Positions 51,043-60,305 of a stretch of 64,000 nucleotides of DNA are shown piece by piece. A program made the translations under genes and the position numbers. How positions within the stretch are numbered: position 1 is the first letter of the stretch; each line of letters begins with the position of its first letter. The notes under the pieces are model-generated. The model saw only the letters and a list, made by a program, of their open reading frames with translations, had not been told where the DNA came from and did no database searches. Source of the stretch: Rhodospirillales bacterium 24-66-33 (GTDB taxonomy: Bacteria; Pseudomonadota; Alphaproteobacteria; Reyranellales; Reyranellaceae); the NCBI GenBank assembly GCA_002281855.1, contig NCHQ01000023.1:1-64000 (forward strand), in the 5' to 3' direction.

Positions 51043-53709
51043 CTACGCTGCCACGGTACGCAAGATGGCGCCGAGCCGGTCGTTCTGTTCCGGCGTGATC
51101 TCGCGCCCGCCTTCGTAACCGACATTGTCCATCGCGAGCTGCAGGAAGGCGCGCATCCAGTCCTTGCAGTAATCGGCATAGATCGGCGCCGGATTCTCGC
51201 TGAGCTGCGGAATGCCGTCGATCATGATCGTCGGCTGCTCGAACACGCGGCGAAGCGGTGCGTTCGGCGGAAGGCCGGGCCGCTGGTCCAGCGGCAGCTT
51301 GTCGAAGCCCAGCGCGCTCACATAGCCGTTCAATGCCGAGGAAGCCGTGCGCACCTGGCGCTCGGCGATCTCCTCCCACTTGGCGTTGGCGGCGTTCTCG
51401 AGCTCGCGCACCTCGTGGGAGAGCTGGTCGATCAGCTTCAGCCGATGCGCGCCCACGATCAGCTCATCGATCAGCCAGCCGAGATGCTGGCGGTCGACGC
51501 CGAAATGCGACAGTGCCTTCTCGTCGGATCCGACGCGGCGCATGTTCTCGAGCCAGTAGTCCGCGGCTTCCCGGGCGAATCTCTCGGCCCGATCCTCGAG
51601 CACGCCGGAGGGCGGCGCGGAGCGGCCCGGCTCCTCGCCGAACACGTCGGCGAAGATGGCGCCAAGATCGACGGCGGCACCGGTCGACTGCGCCGTGGCG
51701 GCCGGCTTGCCGTTCAGGCCGAGGCCCTCGTCCGAGGGACGGGCGGTGGCGATGCGGAAATAGATCTCGCGCAACGCGGTATCGGCGATCTGCAGGGCGG
51801 CGACCAGCTCGCCGAACAGCTGCTGCTGGATGACGTTGGCGAGGCCGCGCAGGACCGTATGGATGAGATCGCGCTTCTTGGTGCGCGCATCGCCATCGGA
51901 CGCGCTATGGAAGCCGGCCAGCCGGTCGACGAGGCGGCGCAGCTGGACCTCGAGCTGGCCCCGCACCTGGGCGCGCTTGATCGCGGGATCGCAGACCGGG
52001 ATCAGGCTCTTCACCAGATGCGCCACGCCGCCATCGTTGGCGCGGAACGCCTCGTCCCAGGCCAGCGCCGGATCGGCGAAGTGGCGCTGTACATCCTCGT
52101 TCTCGATGAAATGGCGACGCAACTCGACGGCGCGCTGGGCGAAGGAATCGGCGATGCCGACCTCGCGGCCGCCGTCATAGTCCATCAGTCGTTCGTCGAT
52201 GACGGTCGGATTGCGCAGCCAGAAGCTGTTGTTGAAAGGCCTGCCGTTCCAGTCGAGCGGCCACTCGCCGCGGAAATTGTTGACCAGAGAGTTGCCGAGG
52301 CGCGCGCTCCAGCGCAGGCGGCGCGACTCCTCGGTCTCACCGGCCTTCTGCTCGAACTCGCGATCCATCTTGGTCAACACGAGGAACAGCGCGTTCTTCT
52401 GCTTGGCGCGGTCCGCCGGCGTGGCGCCGATCGTCTGGTCGATCCACGCCGACATCATGTCGGAGAGGTCGCGGACTTCCTGATTGCCGTCGGGAATGCA
52501 CAGCAGGATGGCGCTGAGCTCGCGCTCCGCCGAGTAGCGCTGGAAGAGATAGGCGACCTTGCCGCGCAGCAGCAGCTCGCGCAGCGGGTTCGCACCTTCG
52601 GCCACGCCCTTGGACTTGGCGACATCGTCGAGATTGGCGAGCTTCAGCCGCGACCGGGCCCCCGGGAAGTCGAGCAGATCGGTGTGATCGAAGAAGTCCC
52701 ACGGCTTCTCGTCGATCGCCACGTCCAGCTCGGCTGTGAGCGCGCAGACCAGCGAGCGCGGCAGGCGCGCGTCGGACGTGGAGCGGCCGTCGGCGCGGCG
52801 GGGACGCACCAGCAGCGGATCGTCGGCATCGGCGCCCAGCCGGTCGAGCGTCAGAACGTCGACGATGCTCTTCTCGCGCGGGATCAGCGCATCCATGCCC
52901 AGCAGCGCCTCGGGCGCATGGCCGAGCTTCTGCAGTCCCTCGTAGAGGGTGAGATAGAGCTCGGTGAAGGGCTGGAAGTCGTACCACAGCACCGACCACA
53001 GCCGGGCACGGTCCTGTCCCGACAGGCGCGGTGCGAGATCGATCGCCTCGCGCCAGAAATCGGTGCGCAGCTCGGCGGTGACGCCGGCGAAGAAGGTGTC
53101 GAAATACTCGATCAGATCGAGCACGTCGTCGGACTCGAGATCGCCGACCGGCGCCGGCTGGGCCTTGGCGCGCAGTTCGGCCAGGCGCTTGCGGATCGCC
53201 GCCCCGTCGGGCCGCACGAACTCGGCCTTCTGGTGATCGAAGTCGAGCAGGAAAGAGTTGCCCAGGATCTTCACGATGTCGGTCTGCGTGAGCAGACGGA
53301 CCTTTACCGGGAAGTCGGGCGAGCCATCGCTGAGGCCGAGGCCGAAGCGCGTGACCAGGCCGGTCGACTCGCGATTGCCCGGCGGATTGATCTCGCGCAG
53401 GAAGTCGTAGGTCTTGTCGGCGAAGCGCGCCTGCAGCGGGCGGCCGTCGCGGCTCGCGAGTATGGAGACGAGGTACGACTTGCCGGCCTGACTGGGACCG
53501 AAAACACCCACGCACATGCGCCGGCGGGCGGCGCGCGCGAGCTTGCGGCTCTGATTGCGGACCTTCTGCAGCTCGCTCACCAGCGACGGCGCCTGCTGCG
53601 CCACGGTCGGCGACTGGTCGGCCGCATCCTTCAGCCAGGCCACGCCTTCGCTCGCGGCGACGGCCAATGCCTCGCAGTCCTGGGCAAGCTTGAGATCGAC
53701 TGTGTCCAT
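51043..53709 (-). CDS. srfC: SrfC-family protein (putative virulence factor), P-loop GTPase-like
   Basis: The product has 888 residues. GTPase-type motifs are in order: P-loop GPSQAGKSY at 71-79, a switch-like GNRESTGLVTRF at 111-122, DFPGARSR at 347-353 (DxxG place), and LVLTKMDREF at 444-452 (TKxD). Long helical regions flank them, as in large membrane-remodelling GTPases, but membership of the dynamin group is not shown. SrfC was first noted in Salmonella as an SsrB-regulated gene of unknown biochemical role; homologues are widespread in non-pathogens. It is 5 bases from srfB and 9 from the next gene. Confidence 0.85.
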   Translation of the reverse strand: MDTVDLKLAQDCEALAVAASEGVAWLKDAADQSPTVAQQAPSLVSELQKVRNQSRKLARAARRRMCVGVFGPSQAGKSYLVSILASRDGRPLQARFADKTYDFLREINPPGNRESTGLVTRFGLGLSDGSPDFPVKVRLLTQTDIVKILGNSFLLDFDHQKAEFVRPDGAAIRKRLAELRAKAQPAPVGDLESDDVLDLIEYFDTFFAGVTAELRTDFWREAIDLAPRLSGQDRARLWSVLWYDFQPFTELYLTLYEGLQKLGHAPEALLGMDALIPREKSIVDVLTLDRLGADADDPLLVRPRRADGRSTSDARLPRSLVCALTAELDVAIDEKPWDFFDHTDLLDFPGARSRLKLANLDDVAKSKGVAEGANPLRELLLRGKVAYLFQRYSAERELSAILLCIPDGNQEVRDLSDMMSAWIDQTIGATPADRAKQKNALFLVLTKMDREFEQKAGETEESRRLRWSARLGNSLVNNFRGEWPLDWNGRPFNNSFWLRNPTVIDERLMDYDGGREVGIADSFAQRAVELRRHFIENEDVQRHFADPALAWDEAFRANDGGVAHLVKSLIPVCDPAIKRAQVRGQLEVQLRRLVDRLAGFHSASDGDARTKKRDLIHTVLRGLANVIQQQLFGELVAALQIADTALREIYFRIATARPSDEGLGLNGKPAATAQSTGAAVDLGAIFADVFGEEPGRSAPPSGVLEDRAERFAREAADYWLENMRRVGSDEKALSHFGVDRQHLGWLIDELIVGAHRLKLIDQLSHEVRELENAANAKWEEIAERQVRTASSALNGYVSALGFDKLPLDQRPGLPPNAPLRRVFEQPTIMIDGIPQLSENPAPIYADYCKDWMRAFLQLAMDNVGYEGGREITPEQNDRLGAILRTVAA

Positions 53710-53714
53710 GTCCC

Positions 53715-56681
53715 TTAACCGGTCTTGAGCATGCCGGTGTCGAGCCAGTAGCCCTCACGGCGCGGCAGTGTCTGGAGGCGGAGCGTCAGGCGGTCGAGTG
53801 CGACGGCCCGGCCGTCGCGGTTGGTCACCTGGCGCAGGCGGAAACGTTCGACGTCGCCCGAATCCTTGTCCTTGGGCTTCACGCGAGCGAGCGTGATGCG
53901 GAACGGCGTCTCGCGCGCATGGCGTTCGGCGTATTCCGGCTTGGCGAATTCGAGCGCGTAGAGCCGCGCGGCCGGCCAGCGCGCCAGGTCGAGCTGTCGC
54001 GCGCCCAGCCACATGGGCCCGCGGAACTCGAAGGCGACCTCCGGCAGTTCGAACTCGCGATTGTCGAGATCGACGTCGCGGAAGACGAGGTCTTCCTTCT
54101 GCAGGCGGCCGCCGCCGTCGAGCTTGCCGATGAACTTGGCGATGCTCTTGGAGCGCAGCAGATCGGAGCGGAAGGAGAAATCCGGAAGCTGCGACTGTGC
54201 GAGCGCGGCGATCATCGCGCCCACCGCAACGGTCGTCTTCGGATCCTCCACCCGCAGTCGGGCATCGCGGAACGGATACCAGGCGCCGACACGGTACTCG
54301 TGCAGCGAGATCACCCGCTCCGGCGGCAACGGCAGCAGTTCCATCACCAGCGAGCGGATGCCCGGCAGGCGCGACGGCCGGCCCGAGAGCAGCAGCACGT
54401 CGCAATCGTAGGCGTGGACGATCTCCGCGAGCGGCGCCAGGACACGGCCCATCTCGGCCCGAACGGTCTTGTCGAGGCCCGGCAGGTCGACCGGGAAGAC
54501 GACGTCGCGCAGGTCGAAGTTCTGGGCGCCACGCTTGCGCGCCGCCTCGTTCACGAAGGTGACGACCTCCTCCGACGGCTTGGCGCCACCGGGAAAGAAG
54601 GTCTCGTAGGGACGCGGCTCGGCCGCGACGACGCCCGACGTCGGATCGTAGGTCTCGGCGGCGCGCAGGAACTCCAGCGCCAGCGGATGGGCGATCTGCA
54701 GCGCGAACTGCTGGCGGAGGTTGCGCTGGATCACGTCCTCGCCGCCGCGGTCGCCGCCGACCAGTTCGGCCATCAGGTCCGCCGGATTGGCGATGCCCGC
54801 GGTGCGCAGCGCCGACTCGATCGGCGGCAGCACATGGGCCTGCACCACGCGCAGCAGGATGTCGTCGCCCGCGACGTTGAAGCCTTCGCGGAACTTCTGC
54901 TCCGGCAACAGCGTGACCGACGTGCCGGCGCCTTCCAGACGGTAGGCGTTGATGATCAGGTCGGTCGTGCCGCCGCCGACATCGATGCTCGCGATGTTGA
55001 GCACGTCCTCGGGCGGCTTGCCGCGGGGCTTGCGGGTGATCTGGAAGAAGCGCCGGGCGTCGCCGCCGAAATTGCGGGCGACTTCGGTGTAGAGGTAGAC
55101 GAGCTGCGTGCAGCTGGCCTCGTCCCAGTCGGTCAGCACGCGCGGTGCCGGCGCCGCCGGATCGTCGAGCTTCCAGCCCATCATCATCCAGACGAGGTCG
55201 CGCGCGGCTTCGGCGCGCCTGCGAAAGATCAGACGTTCGGCCAGCGGCATGCCGGTCGGCAAGGTGAGCACGATGCGGCGCAGGCGGCGCGGCGTCTCGG
55301 CATGGGCACGGCGGCCGCGCTGCTGCGGCGAATTCATCAGCATCAGCGCCTGCAGCAGCACTTCGGTGAGGACGAACGTCATCACCGAGGAGCGCGAATA
55401 GAGCGGTTCGAACACGGGAAGATGGTCGGCCGAATCGGCGTCGGGATCGACCAGGTGCAACGGCTCGCCCTTCTGGTTCACGAGCTGGGCCATCGGCCCC
55501 GCAGCGGCCGGCATCGCCGTCTGGTCCTGCGCGTAGGCGACATTGAAGCGCCATTCGCGGGTCTGCGGCTCCTCGTCCCACAGATAGCGCTTGGGGCTCG
55601 ACATGCCGGTATTGCCCTCGGTGCCGCGGCGGCGCGCGGCCAGCCGCGTGGCCTCGGGACCGACGCGCGTCATGGTCGGCCAGACGAAGGCATCGGCGCG
55701 CCCGCCGAGACGCGAGAGGTGGTTCTTGCCGAACCAGGCCTGCGCGAACTCGACGCGCGATTCGAAGGGGCGCGTGTGGACGACCTCGGGATGCGAGAGG
55801 TCGCGCAGCGCGAGCTCGTAGGAATCGTTGAGGTTGACCCCGAGTTCGCCCGCCGCCTCGATCAAGAGGCCGCAGGTCCGCGAGTTGCCGACGTCGAGCA
55901 CGAGATCCACCTCGATCGCGCCGCGGCCCGGCCGCTCGGCATCGCCCACCAGCTTCACCGGCGGGAAGTGCGCGGCGGCGGCGAGCAGGCCGAGGAAGGC
56001 GAGATAGCGCGCCGTGGCTTCCTGCGGCTTCTGCTTGATGTCGCTGTCGATCTCCTCCGCGGTCGCGCGTGGATGAAGTTCATGGAACAGCTCTTCGAGC
56101 CATTGCACCATCCAGCTCTGGCGCAGCAGCCAGTGGTTCGCGCGCTGCTGCGGGGCCAGCGCGAACAGCGCACCGGCGGTCACGTCCTTGGGCGATGGCG
56201 CGAGGTAGGCGCGGCCTTCGGCTTCGGCGATCAGGCCGGTGTCGAAGGCCAGCACCGCGCGGTAGCGGTTGCCCTGTTCGTCGCGATACCCCGATCCGTA
56301 GCGCGCCTCGAGGTCGACTACGCGTACGCGCGCCCAGTCGGCCGGACCCTCGCGGAACTGGTTGTTGGGCCGCACCTGCAGGAACGGCACTGGCACCCAT
56401 TTATCAAGAAAGGGCGCGAGCGCATCCTTGGCGGTGATCACCAGATTGGGATCGGCGGCGCGACGGCGGCCGTTCTCCACCACCTCGTACTGGCCGCGGC
56501 CCTCGTCGAAGTCGAGCTGAACGAGATCGTCGACCGCGCTCGTGGCCGCAGCGTCATGAAATCCCCATTCGCGGACCTTGAGACGCACGGGATCGAAGCC
56601 GAAGTCGAGGAACTGGATGCCGGAGCGGGCAATCAGCGTCGTCGGGCTGGGATAGCTCGGCAGGCGGGCGAGGTCGCTCAT
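53715..56681 (-). CDS. srfB: SrfB-family protein, actin/Hsp70-fold ATPase-like
   Basis: The product has 988 residues. The three phosphate/adenosine signatures of the actin-Hsp70 fold are present: VDLVLDVGNSRTCGLLIE (phosphate 1, 259-275), NIASIDVGGGTTDLIINAY (phosphate 2, 562-580) and DVLLLSGRPSRLPGIRSLV (adenosine, 761-779). A 250-residue unique N-terminal domain and long insertions distinguish it from DnaK. ATP-driven chaperone or polymer function is inferred. In Salmonella, srfB lies between srfA and srfC; the same order is kept here. The gap to srfC is 5 bases. Confidence 0.85.
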   Translation of the reverse strand: MSDLARLPSYPSPTTLIARSGIQFLDFGFDPVRLKVREWGFHDAAATSAVDDLVQLDFDEGRGQYEVVENGRRRAADPNLVITAKDALAPFLDKWVPVPFLQVRPNNQFREGPADWARVRVVDLEARYGSGYRDEQGNRYRAVLAFDTGLIAEAEGRAYLAPSPKDVTAGALFALAPQQRANHWLLRQSWMVQWLEELFHELHPRATAEEIDSDIKQKPQEATARYLAFLGLLAAAAHFPPVKLVGDAERPGRGAIEVDLVLDVGNSRTCGLLIEAAGELGVNLNDSYELALRDLSHPEVVHTRPFESRVEFAQAWFGKNHLSRLGGRADAFVWPTMTRVGPEATRLAARRRGTEGNTGMSSPKRYLWDEEPQTREWRFNVAYAQDQTAMPAAAGPMAQLVNQKGEPLHLVDPDADSADHLPVFEPLYSRSSVMTFVLTEVLLQALMLMNSPQQRGRRAHAETPRRLRRIVLTLPTGMPLAERLIFRRRAEAARDLVWMMMGWKLDDPAAPAPRVLTDWDEASCTQLVYLYTEVARNFGGDARRFFQITRKPRGKPPEDVLNIASIDVGGGTTDLIINAYRLEGAGTSVTLLPEQKFREGFNVAGDDILLRVVQAHVLPPIESALRTAGIANPADLMAELVGGDRGGEDVIQRNLRQQFALQIAHPLALEFLRAAETYDPTSGVVAAEPRPYETFFPGGAKPSEEVVTFVNEAARKRGAQNFDLRDVVFPVDLPGLDKTVRAEMGRVLAPLAEIVHAYDCDVLLLSGRPSRLPGIRSLVMELLPLPPERVISLHEYRVGAWYPFRDARLRVEDPKTTVAVGAMIAALAQSQLPDFSFRSDLLRSKSIAKFIGKLDGGGRLQKEDLVFRDVDLDNREFELPEVAFEFRGPMWLGARQLDLARWPAARLYALEFAKPEYAERHARETPFRITLARVKPKDKDSGDVERFRLRQVTNRDGRAVALDRLTLRLQTLPRREGYWLDTGMLKTG

Positions 56682-56720
56682 GTCACTCCGGTACGGCCAT
56701 CATCATGCATATGTAGGGAC

Positions 56721-58187
56721 TCAGCGCCCGATCTGCACCTTGTAGCTGCGCGGGTCGCCGGGCTGGCTGCCCTTGCATTGCGCCGCACCGTCGGCGCCGA
56801 TTTCGCAGTTCACGGTGTTGCGCGCGTAGGTCTTGCCGTCGCTGCAGCGCGGATTGCTCTTTTCCTCGATCACCAGCTTGGTGCCGTCCCAGCGTGCCTC
56901 GGCCGGTGCCTCGCAGGTGGTGCCGTTCTTCTGGGTGAAGGACACCTTGCCCTTGCCCTTGTCGTCGAGCGTGTAGTTGGGGCGCAGGTCCTTCTCGCCG
57001 GTCGCGGTGGCGAGCCCGGTGCGCGAGCGCCAGTCGCCCTTCAGGAAGGCGAGGTCCTGCTTCTGCTTCGCCTCGGGCGGCACCACCATCGGCTTGGGCT
57101 CGTCCTTCTTCCCGTTGCCGGCATCATTCTTCGGATCGTTGGGCGCTGCGGCGCTCTTGTCCTTGTTCTGCTCGTCGGGTCCCTTGACGTCGGCGCCCTT
57201 GGCCTGAGGCTTGTTCGGATCCTTCGCGTCCTGCGCCGGATCGACGGCCGCCACACCGGGATCGGGGCCGGCACCGCGTTCGATCGGCGGCCCGCCGGCC
57301 GAACCGACGATCACACCACCCGGTCCGAGGACGCCGGCAGCGCAATCGCCGCCACGCCGTGACAGCTCGTCGGTGAGGCGTGCCAATTCGAGACGCAAAT
57401 CTTCATTGTCCTGCACCAGGGTCGCGACGCGGACCTGCTGCAACTCCGCCGGCTGGCGGATCGCAAATGCCAGTGCCCGCTCGCGCGCTTCGGCCTCGAT
57501 ATAGGGTTCGATGCGCGGCAGATAAGGCCGCACCAGCCAGGCCAGCAGCGCCAGGATCAGCATCAGCACCACGCCCAGCAGCAGCCACTGCCACCACGCC
57601 GTCCGCGGCGCCGCGACGGCGGCAACCGCCGGCGCCGACGCCAGCACGGCCTCGGGACGGGCGAGTCCAGGCGCCGCGGCACGCATCGGGCCCGCGCCCG
57701 CTACCGCCAGCGGCGGGCTGGCGAAAAACACGCCCGGCAGGGCGGCTTCGGCGGTGAACCCCCAGAAGGTCATCACCGGACGGCCGTCGACGACGTAGAG
57801 CGTTTCCTCCCCGGGGGCGGTGAGGGCGTGACGCAGCAGGCGCCCGAAATTGCGCTCGGCACTGGAACGCTCGGCCGCTTCCATCTGGGTCGCGAGGCCC
57901 GCGATCTCACCGTGCAGGCGCTGCACCCTGTCGAGCATCTCGCGGCGCTCGGCTTCATCGAGATCGCCGAGGCGCTTCACCTCTCCGTCGAACGGCGCAT
58001 ACCAGTTGATGGTGCGCCCGCTCGGCTCGGCCTCCGGCAGGGCCAGCAGGTCGGCATGCTCGCGCGAGAGACGCGCGGCGATGGCGGCGCGCAGCTGTCC
58101 CGCCGAGCGCCAGACCGGATCGCCGGCAAGGCCCAGCGCGCGAAAGCGCTGCAGCGGTTCACTGACCAGGAGCGGACCTGCGGCCAT
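56721..58187 (-). CDS. SrfA-like membrane-anchored protein 1
   Basis: The product has 488 residues; ATG 58187 follows GAGGAA. The N-terminal soluble domain (1-155) contains INWYAPFDGEVKRLGDLDEAERREMLDRV and LYVVDGRPVMTFWGF, both shared with the next protein upstream. One TM helix is at about 198-219. A coiled coil (235-290) and a low-complexity charged linker follow, then a C-terminal domain with disulfide-type cysteines (TTCEAPAEARWDG, NPRCSDGK, VNCEIG, AQCKG). The SrfA call rests on position before srfB-srfC and the paralogue. The C-terminal part is probably periplasmic. Confidence 0.65.
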   Translation of the reverse strand: MAAGPLLVSEPLQRFRALGLAGDPVWRSAGQLRAAIAARLSREHADLLALPEAEPSGRTINWYAPFDGEVKRLGDLDEAERREMLDRVQRLHGEIAGLATQMEAAERSSAERNFGRLLRHALTAPGEETLYVVDGRPVMTFWGFTAEAALPGVFFASPPLAVAGAGPMRAAAPGLARPEAVLASAPAVAAVAAPRTAWWQWLLLGVVLMLILALLAWLVRPYLPRIEPYIEAEARERALAFAIRQPAELQQVRVATLVQDNEDLRLELARLTDELSRRGGDCAAGVLGPGGVIVGSAGGPPIERGAGPDPGVAAVDPAQDAKDPNKPQAKGADVKGPDEQNKDKSAAAPNDPKNDAGNGKKDEPKPMVVPPEAKQKQDLAFLKGDWRSRTGLATATGEKDLRPNYTLDDKGKGKVSFTQKNGTTCEAPAEARWDGTKLVIEEKSNPRCSDGKTYARNTVNCEIGADGAAQCKGSQPGDPRSYKVQIGR

Positions 58188-58194
58188 CAGTTCC

Positions 58195-59427
58195 TCACCG
58201 TCTGCTGCCCCGCGGGCAGGCGATCGCGTAGTTCCAGCGCGTGCCCCATTGTTCACCCGTTACGATCACGTCGACCGAATAATCCCCCGCAACCGGATTC
58301 CAGTCGAACCCGAAGCCGCCGCGGCCGCCGCGTGGCCCGCCGGTCCCGGCGATCTGCTGGCCGCGATAGATCACCTTGATGTCGTCGGGGCGCTGGAACA
58401 GCTGATAGTTCAGCGCCACGAAGCCTGGCTTGTCGCCAAGATAGTGCTTGTTGCGTGTCACGCCTTCGCCGCCGGAATCGCCCGCCCAGTCACAAGGGAG
58501 CTGGCCGGGCGGTGGCCGGTTGACCGGCGGCGCGGAAGCCTGCTTCGGCGGCTGCGGCTTGGGGGCAGGCGGCGGCGGCTTCGGCGGCTCGATCGGCTTG
58601 CATTGTGCGAGCTTGTCCTTCAGTTCGGCCTCGAGCGAGGCCAACTCGGCCTTGAGCTTGCGTTCCTCGTCCGCCGCCGAGTCGAAGGCCGCCTTCAGCA
58701 GCGGTGTCGGGTCGGGCGGCGCTTCGGGGGCCGGGGGCGCCGGCGTCTCGAGCGTGGCCACGTGCACGGAGGGATCGACTGGCACACAGGTCCGCAGCAG
58801 CCACGAGGTCAGGAGCAGCAGGAGAAGAAGGAGCAGGCCGAACAGCAGGGCCCTGACCCACGGTGCCCAGCCGACGATCTGCGTCGCGGGCAGCATCGCC
58901 CCGGCCGGTGCGCTGGCGAACACCGCCTGGGGAATGGCTGCCGGCGGAACGGTGGCCAGCTGGAAGGCTTGCAGACCCGCCGCCGCATCGGCTTCGTAGC
59001 CCCAGGCGACGATCACAGGCTCTCCGTCGACGACGAAGACGAAGTCGTCCGACGGGCGGGACGTCGACAGGTTCAGCGAGCGGCCGATCAGGCGGGCCTC
59101 TTCGCTGGTCTCCGAACCCATCAATTGCGCGCCAAGCGATCGTATGTCGGCGAGTCGCTCCTCCGCGATGCGCAGGACCTCCGCGCGCTGGTCTTCGCTC
59201 AGTTCCGCAAGGCGCTGCACGCTCCCGCCGCGGGCGGCGTACCAGTCGATGCCGTCACCGGATTCGCGCAGCTGCGGATCGGCCAGCAGGTCGGCCGCAC
59301 CGTCACCCAGGCGACGGCGGATGACGGACAGCAACTGGCCCGCGACCGCATGCAGAGGTTCGCCCCGCACGCCCAGAGGGCGCACACCCAGTCGGGTCGT
59401 CATCAACAGAGTGGGGCGTTCGCCCAT
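58195..59427 (-). CDS. SrfA-like membrane-anchored protein 2
   Basis: The product has 410 residues; ATG 59427 is used, with 59403 (MTTRLGVRP) as alternative. The N-terminal domain aligns with the downstream paralogue: ADLLADPQLRESGDGIDWYAARGGSVQRLAELSEDQRAEVL, and FVFVVDGEPVIVAWGYEAD. The TM helix is at about 189-211. A PAPPAPEAPP linker, a short coiled coil (KLKAELASLEAELKDKLAQ) and a different C-terminal domain ending NYAIACPRGSRR follow. It is the first gene of the leftward srf run; its stop lies 7 bases before the next start. Confidence 0.65.
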   Translation of the reverse strand: MGERPTLLMTTRLGVRPLGVRGEPLHAVAGQLLSVIRRRLGDGAADLLADPQLRESGDGIDWYAARGGSVQRLAELSEDQRAEVLRIAEERLADIRSLGAQLMGSETSEEARLIGRSLNLSTSRPSDDFVFVVDGEPVIVAWGYEADAAAGLQAFQLATVPPAAIPQAVFASAPAGAMLPATQIVGWAPWVRALLFGLLLLLLLLLTSWLLRTCVPVDPSVHVATLETPAPPAPEAPPDPTPLLKAAFDSAADEERKLKAELASLEAELKDKLAQCKPIEPPKPPPPAPKPQPPKQASAPPVNRPPPGQLPCDWAGDSGGEGVTRNKHYLGDKPGFVALNYQLFQRPDDIKVIYRGQQIAGTGGPRGGRGGFGFDWNPVAGDYSVDVIVTGEQWGTRWNYAIACPRGSRR

Positions 59428-59445
59428 GGGTGCCTGAGGTCGGAC

Positions 59446-59472
59446 TTATGATGGCTGGCTGAACCATCATAA
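59446..59472. promoter_or_regulatory. inverted repeat upstream of the srf operon, candidate operator
   Basis: TTATGATGG (59446-59454) and CCATCATAA (59464-59472) are perfect 9-bp inverted copies with a 9-base spacer, 19 bases before the first srf start codon. On the minus strand TATGAT within the repeat could be a -10 element, though no good -35 is seen. The position suits a repressor or activator site for the whole operon. Confidence 0.5.
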
Positions 59473-59525
59473 CATCGTTCGAATCCGGCGGGTTTATGTC
59501 GGATTGAACACCGAACCGCGGTGAA

Positions 59526-60305
59526 TCAGCCGGGACTGAGGAAGGCCGTCCCGCCGGCGGCTTCGATTCGCACGATGGGTGTCGCGAAAACGGCCGAGAG
59601 CCGTTCGGGATCGAGCGTCTGGCGCGTCGGCCCCAGATTGGTCACGCGGCCATTCTCTACGATGCCCACCCGGTCGGCATAACGCGCCGCCATGTTGAGG
59701 TCGTGCAGGACCGCGAGCACGCCCAGTCCGCGGTCGGCACGTCGTCGGGCGCTGGCGAGGGCGGCGTGCTGGTGGGAAAGATCGAGGCCGGTGATCGGCT
59801 CGTCCAGCAGCAGGAACGGCGCGGCCTCGGGATCGGCGTCGCATTGAGCCAGCACGCGGGCGAGCTGGACACGCTGGCGTTCGCCACCGGACAGAACGGT
59901 GTAGGGACGGTCGGCGAAGGCGAGTGCCTCGGTCTCGGCGAGCGCCTTTTCTGCCACCGCCTGCATCTGTCGTTCCGACAGCGTGCCGCGAAAGGCCAGC
60001 AGTCCGAGCATGGCGATCTGGAGGCCGGTGAAGTCGAAGGCGACGGCCGAATGCTGCGGCAGCACGGCGCGACGGCGTGCGAGCTCCAGCTTGCTCCAAT
60101 GGGTCAACGGCCGCCCGTCGAGCAGGATCTCGCCGGACGCCAGGGCGCGATCGCCGGCAAGCGCATTGAGCAGGGTGCTCTTGCCGGCGCCGTTCGGGCC
60201 GATGATCGCCACGAATTCGCCCGGCGCGACGTCGAGCGAGACGTCGCGCAGCAGCGACTTGGTGCGCGCCCGCACCTCGATGCCGATGGCCTGCAGCAGT
60301 TTCAC
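59526..60305 (-). CDS. hmuV: haem ABC transporter ATP-binding protein
   Basis: The product has 259 residues; the GTG at 60305 overlaps the hmuU stop (GTGA). Walker A is GPNGAGKSTLLNAL, the signature is LSGGERQRVQLARVLAQ, and Walker B is FLLLDEPITGLDLSHQHAAL. The FecE-type pattern RRAVLPQHSAVAFDFTGLQIAMLG is specific to HmuV. It powers haem import across the inner membrane. Last gene of the haem operon. Confidence 0.95.
   Translation of the reverse strand: MKLLQAIGIEVRARTKSLLRDVSLDVAPGEFVAIIGPNGAGKSTLLNALAGDRALASGEILLDGRPLTHWSKLELARRRAVLPQHSAVAFDFTGLQIAMLGLLAFRGTLSERQMQAVAEKALAETEALAFADRPYTVLSGGERQRVQLARVLAQCDADPEAAPFLLLDEPITGLDLSHQHAALASARRRADRGLGVLAVLHDLNMAARYADRVGIVENGRVTNLGPTRQTLDPERLSAVFATPIVRIEAAGGTAFLSPG

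Noticed and set aside
53919..57362. 1147-codon + strand frame across srfB and the SrfA-like gene
   Set aside because: Antisense shadow with no ribosome-binding site or recognisable domain; the minus-strand genes carry clear ATPase signatures.
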